Shown here one piece after another: positions 47,812-49,509 of a stretch of 49,509 nt of DNA. Origin of the DNA: Chloroflexota bacterium (lineage in GTDB: Bacteria > Chloroflexota > Anaerolineae > UBA1429); NCBI GenBank assembly GCA_019873625.1, contig JAIOAW010000019.1:1-49509 (forward strand). Reading direction: 5' to 3'. Positions within the stretch are counted from its first letter, which is position 1. Each line of letters begins with the position of its first letter. The position numbers and the translations under genes were made by a program. The notes under the pieces were generated by a model. That model saw nothing but the letters and a program-made list of their open reading frames with translations. It searched no databases and was not told the origin of the DNA.

Positions 47812-49183
47812 CTTCTCCTCCGGATTCGGCCTGTGCCTTTGGCGTATCATGCCGGCGGGCGGGGACCCCATAGACCAACGCGCCCGCTGGCACATCGCGC
47901 GTCACCACCGCGCCCGCGCCGATGCGCGCCCCCTCCCCCACGGTGACGGGGGCTACGAGCATCGTGCCGCTCCCGATAAAGGCGCGGTCGCCGATGACCG
48001 TGCGGTGTTTGCGTTGCCCGTCGTAATTACAGGTTACTGTGCCCGCGCCGATGTTCACATCGCGGCCCACGTAGGAATCGCCGATGTAACTGAAATGCCC
48101 CATCTTGGTGCCGGGGCCGAGGTAACTATCCTTGACCTCGCCAAAGTTCCCCATATGGACGCCTTCGCCCAAATGCGCCCCTTTACGCAGGTGCCCAAAG
48201 GGGCCGATATTCGCGCCCTCTTCCATCACGGCCTCTTCGACCACCGACATAAGCACCCGGCAACCGTTGCCGATGCGCGAATCTCGAATGAGCGTGTTGG
48301 GGCCGATGACGGCCCGTTCGCCGATCATTGTACGCCCCTGCAAAAAGGTGTTGGGGTAGATGACCGTCTCTCGGCCAATCTGCACGGCGGCCTCAATATA
48401 CGTGGTGTCGGGGTCCACGAGGGTAACGCCCTCCAGCATCCACCGCTCGTTGATGCGCCGCCGCAGGATGCGTTCGGCCTGGGCGAGGTGTAGGCGCGTA
48501 TTGATGCCCTGCACCTCGCTCACATCGTGCGTGGTCAACACTTCGACGCGCGCCCCTTCGGCCACAGCCAGGCCCACCATATCGGTGAGGTAATATTCCC
48601 CCTTGGGAGGCGTTATGGGGATATCCGGCAGGCGGCGCCACAGCCAATCGGCGTCAAAGCAGTACACGCCACAGTTCAATTCGCGGATGGCCAAAATCTC
48701 TGGGCTGGCCACCGCCTCCTCGATGATGGCGCAGACGCGCCCATCGGCGCCGCGCACCACGCGCCCAAACCCCATCGAATCCTCCGAGAGGACGCTGAGC
48801 ATCGTCATCGCGGGGCGCTTTTCGCGGTGGAGCGCCACGAGGCGCTGGAGCGTCTCGGCTGTGAGGGTGGGCATATCGCCATAGAGGACGAGTACATCCC
48901 TCGCTTGGCCTTCTAGGAGAGGGCGTGCTTGGAGCACGGCATGCCCCGTGCCCAACTGCTTCTCTTGATAGGCATAGAGCACTTGGTCACCCATCGCCTG
49001 GCGGACGGCCTCGGCCTTGTAGCCCACCACGAGGACGATAGGCGCGGCCCCCAAGGCCTGCGCATTCTGGATGGACCACGCCACCATAGGGATGCCCCCC
49101 ACGGGATGAAGCACCTTGGGAAGATCGGATTTCAGGCGCGTACCCTGGCCCGCCGCCAAGATGACCGCGGCAAGTTCGCTCAT
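47789..49183 (-). CDS. glmU: Bifunctional UDP-GlcNAc pyrophosphorylase / glucosamine-1-phosphate acetyltransferase
   Basis: 464 aa from ATG 49183 behind GGGAGGTGTGGG. N-terminal uridyltransferase (~1-230: VILAAGQGTRLKSDLPKVLHPVGG, VLYGDMPTLT, ELNCGVYCFDADWLW) and C-terminal left-handed beta helix of hexapeptide repeats (IGRETVIYPNTFLQGRTMIGERAVIGPNTLI, then NIGAGTVTCNYDGQRKHRTVIGD with catalytic residues). Makes UDP-GlcNAc for peptidoglycan and envelope polymers. Extra ~15-residue acidic tail overlaps the cdd start. Confidence 0.95.
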   Translation of the reverse strand: MSELAAVILAAGQGTRLKSDLPKVLHPVGGIPMVAWSIQNAQALGAAPIVLVVGYKAEAVRQAMGDQVLYAYQEKQLGTGHAVLQARPLLEGQARDVLVLYGDMPTLTAETLQRLVALHREKRPAMTMLSVLSEDSMGFGRVVRGADGRVCAIIEEAVASPEILAIRELNCGVYCFDADWLWRRLPDIPITPPKGEYYLTDMVGLAVAEGARVEVLTTHDVSEVQGINTRLHLAQAERILRRRINERWMLEGVTLVDPDTTYIEAAVQIGRETVIYPNTFLQGRTMIGERAVIGPNTLIRDSRIGNGCRVLMSVVEEAVMEEGANIGPFGHLRKGAHLGEGVHMGNFGEVKDSYLGPGTKMGHFSYIGDSYVGRDVNIGAGTVTCNYDGQRKHRTVIGDRAFIGSGTMLVAPVTVGEGARIGAGAVVTRDVPAGALVYGVPARRHDTPKAQAESGGEDAQPKSP

Positions 49184-49252
49184 CCCACACCTCCCAGATA
49201 AACAAATAGCCAGCCCTGCGCTCGGCCCCAAGGCCGAAAGCAAGCCTGGTCT

Positions 49253-49281
49253 ATTCTAAACGGGTGAACAAAACCTGTCCA
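49253..49281 (-). promoter_or_regulatory. Promoter of the glmU-cdd-recO-glyQS operon
   Basis: Minus strand: TGGACA (49281-49276), 17-bp spacer, TAGAAT (49258-49253), 70 bp before the glmU start. It begins just past the end of tRNA-Gln. Confidence 0.65.
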
Positions 49282-49286
49282 CTTTT

Positions 49287-49361
49287 TGGCTGGGGCGGAA
49301 GGATTCGAACCTTCGAATAACGGCTCCAAAGGCCGCTGCCTTACCGCTTGGCGACGCCCCA
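49287..49361 (-). tRNA. tRNA-Gln (TTG)
   Basis: Minus-strand cloverleaf: acceptor TGGGGCG / CGCCCCA, anticodon loop CTTTGGA giving anticodon TTG (Gln, CAA/CAG), T arm GAAGG-TTCGAAT-CCTTC, discriminator G, encoded CCA (49289-49287). U at position 1 pairing with A72 is the normal Gln feature. Confidence 0.95.
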
Positions 49362-49371
49362 GTGCGCTGAA

Positions 49372-49400
49372 ATTCTAGCACAAAGCGGCCCGCACGCCAA
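49372..49400 (-). promoter_or_regulatory. Promoter of tRNA-Gln
   Basis: Minus strand: TTGGCG (49400-49395), 17-bp spacer, TAGAAT (49377-49372), 10 bp before the tRNA. It allows expression independent of the upstream 5S rRNA. Confidence 0.6.
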
Positions 49401-49416
49401 AACGCAAAACAGGTTC

Positions 49417-49509
<93 letters not shown>

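Overview
The window is one contig piece of a GC-rich bacterial chromosome that reads as a Chloroflexota (Chloroflexi) genome, probably a thermophile of the Anaerolineae/Thermoflexia/Ardenticatenia type. This is an inference from several traits: a fused alpha-beta glycyl-tRNA synthetase, a YceD-RpmF-Asp23-NusB-TatA/B-TatC block, an ArsA/Get3 protein with an HSP20-like tail, a membrane-tethered LuxR-Kelch regulator, a PdtaS/PdtaR (ANTAR) pair, and a CRISPR array with long, variable spacers. No marker long enough for a firm taxonomic call lies in the window; the 5S rRNA is cut by the right edge.

Layout. 1-505: leader-distal end of a CRISPR array with no cas genes in view. 506-2230: GC-rich interspersed repeats separating a small PAS/Cys protein and cobO. 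2235-7466: plus-strand ROK kinase plus SIS sugar-phosphate protein, then, from a consensus promoter, yceD-rpmF-asp23-nusB-tatA/B-tatC. 7525-12923: bcp (minus), an M50 site-2 protease with CBS domains, a sulfatase, manA, and a zinc alcohol dehydrogenase (minus). 12990-13241: a repeat cluster. 13272-16755: an oxidoreductase (plus), then on the minus strand an endonuclease III homologue, a small membrane protein and a Get3d-like ATPase. 16906-24468: LuxR-Kelch regulator, OsmC, Lpd, three small proteins, NfnA/NfnB and a second SIS protein. 24478-24651: more repeats. 24732-29293: polA-argS and tRNA-Glu. 29339-33274 (minus): DUF368 permease, Gfo/Idh/MocA oxidoreductase, TIM-barrel isomerase and a transsulfuration-type PLP enzyme. 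33525-38572: D-2-hydroxyacid dehydrogenase, VOC protein, RmlA-like nucleotidyltransferase, SDR, DtxR-type regulator and an orphan tyrosine recombinase. 38770-49509: a small Cys protein, then a long minus-strand run comprising pdtaR, pdtaS, CDP-alcohol phosphatidyltransferase, Mut7-C protein, degV, glyQS, recO, cdd, glmU, tRNA-Gln and the 3' part of a 5S rRNA.

How the parts fit. Most content is housekeeping (translation, replication/repair, cell-envelope precursors, protein export, redox balance) with several sugar-handling enzymes (ROK, two SIS proteins, ManA, GlmU, RmlA, two Gfo/Idh/MocA proteins, TIM isomerase). Regulation visible in the sequence: many sigma70-type promoters, often with an extended -10 (TGGTATAAT); intrinsic terminators between convergent genes; and a family of composite palindromic repeats that repeatedly sits directly upstream of promoters, in two cases carrying the TTGACA -35 box itself. 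The most unusual items are those promoter-linked repeats, the LuxR-Kelch membrane regulator, the Get3d-like ATPase pair, the PdtaS/PdtaR system with a nearly leaderless sensor transcript, and CRISPR spacers that contain perfect hairpins.
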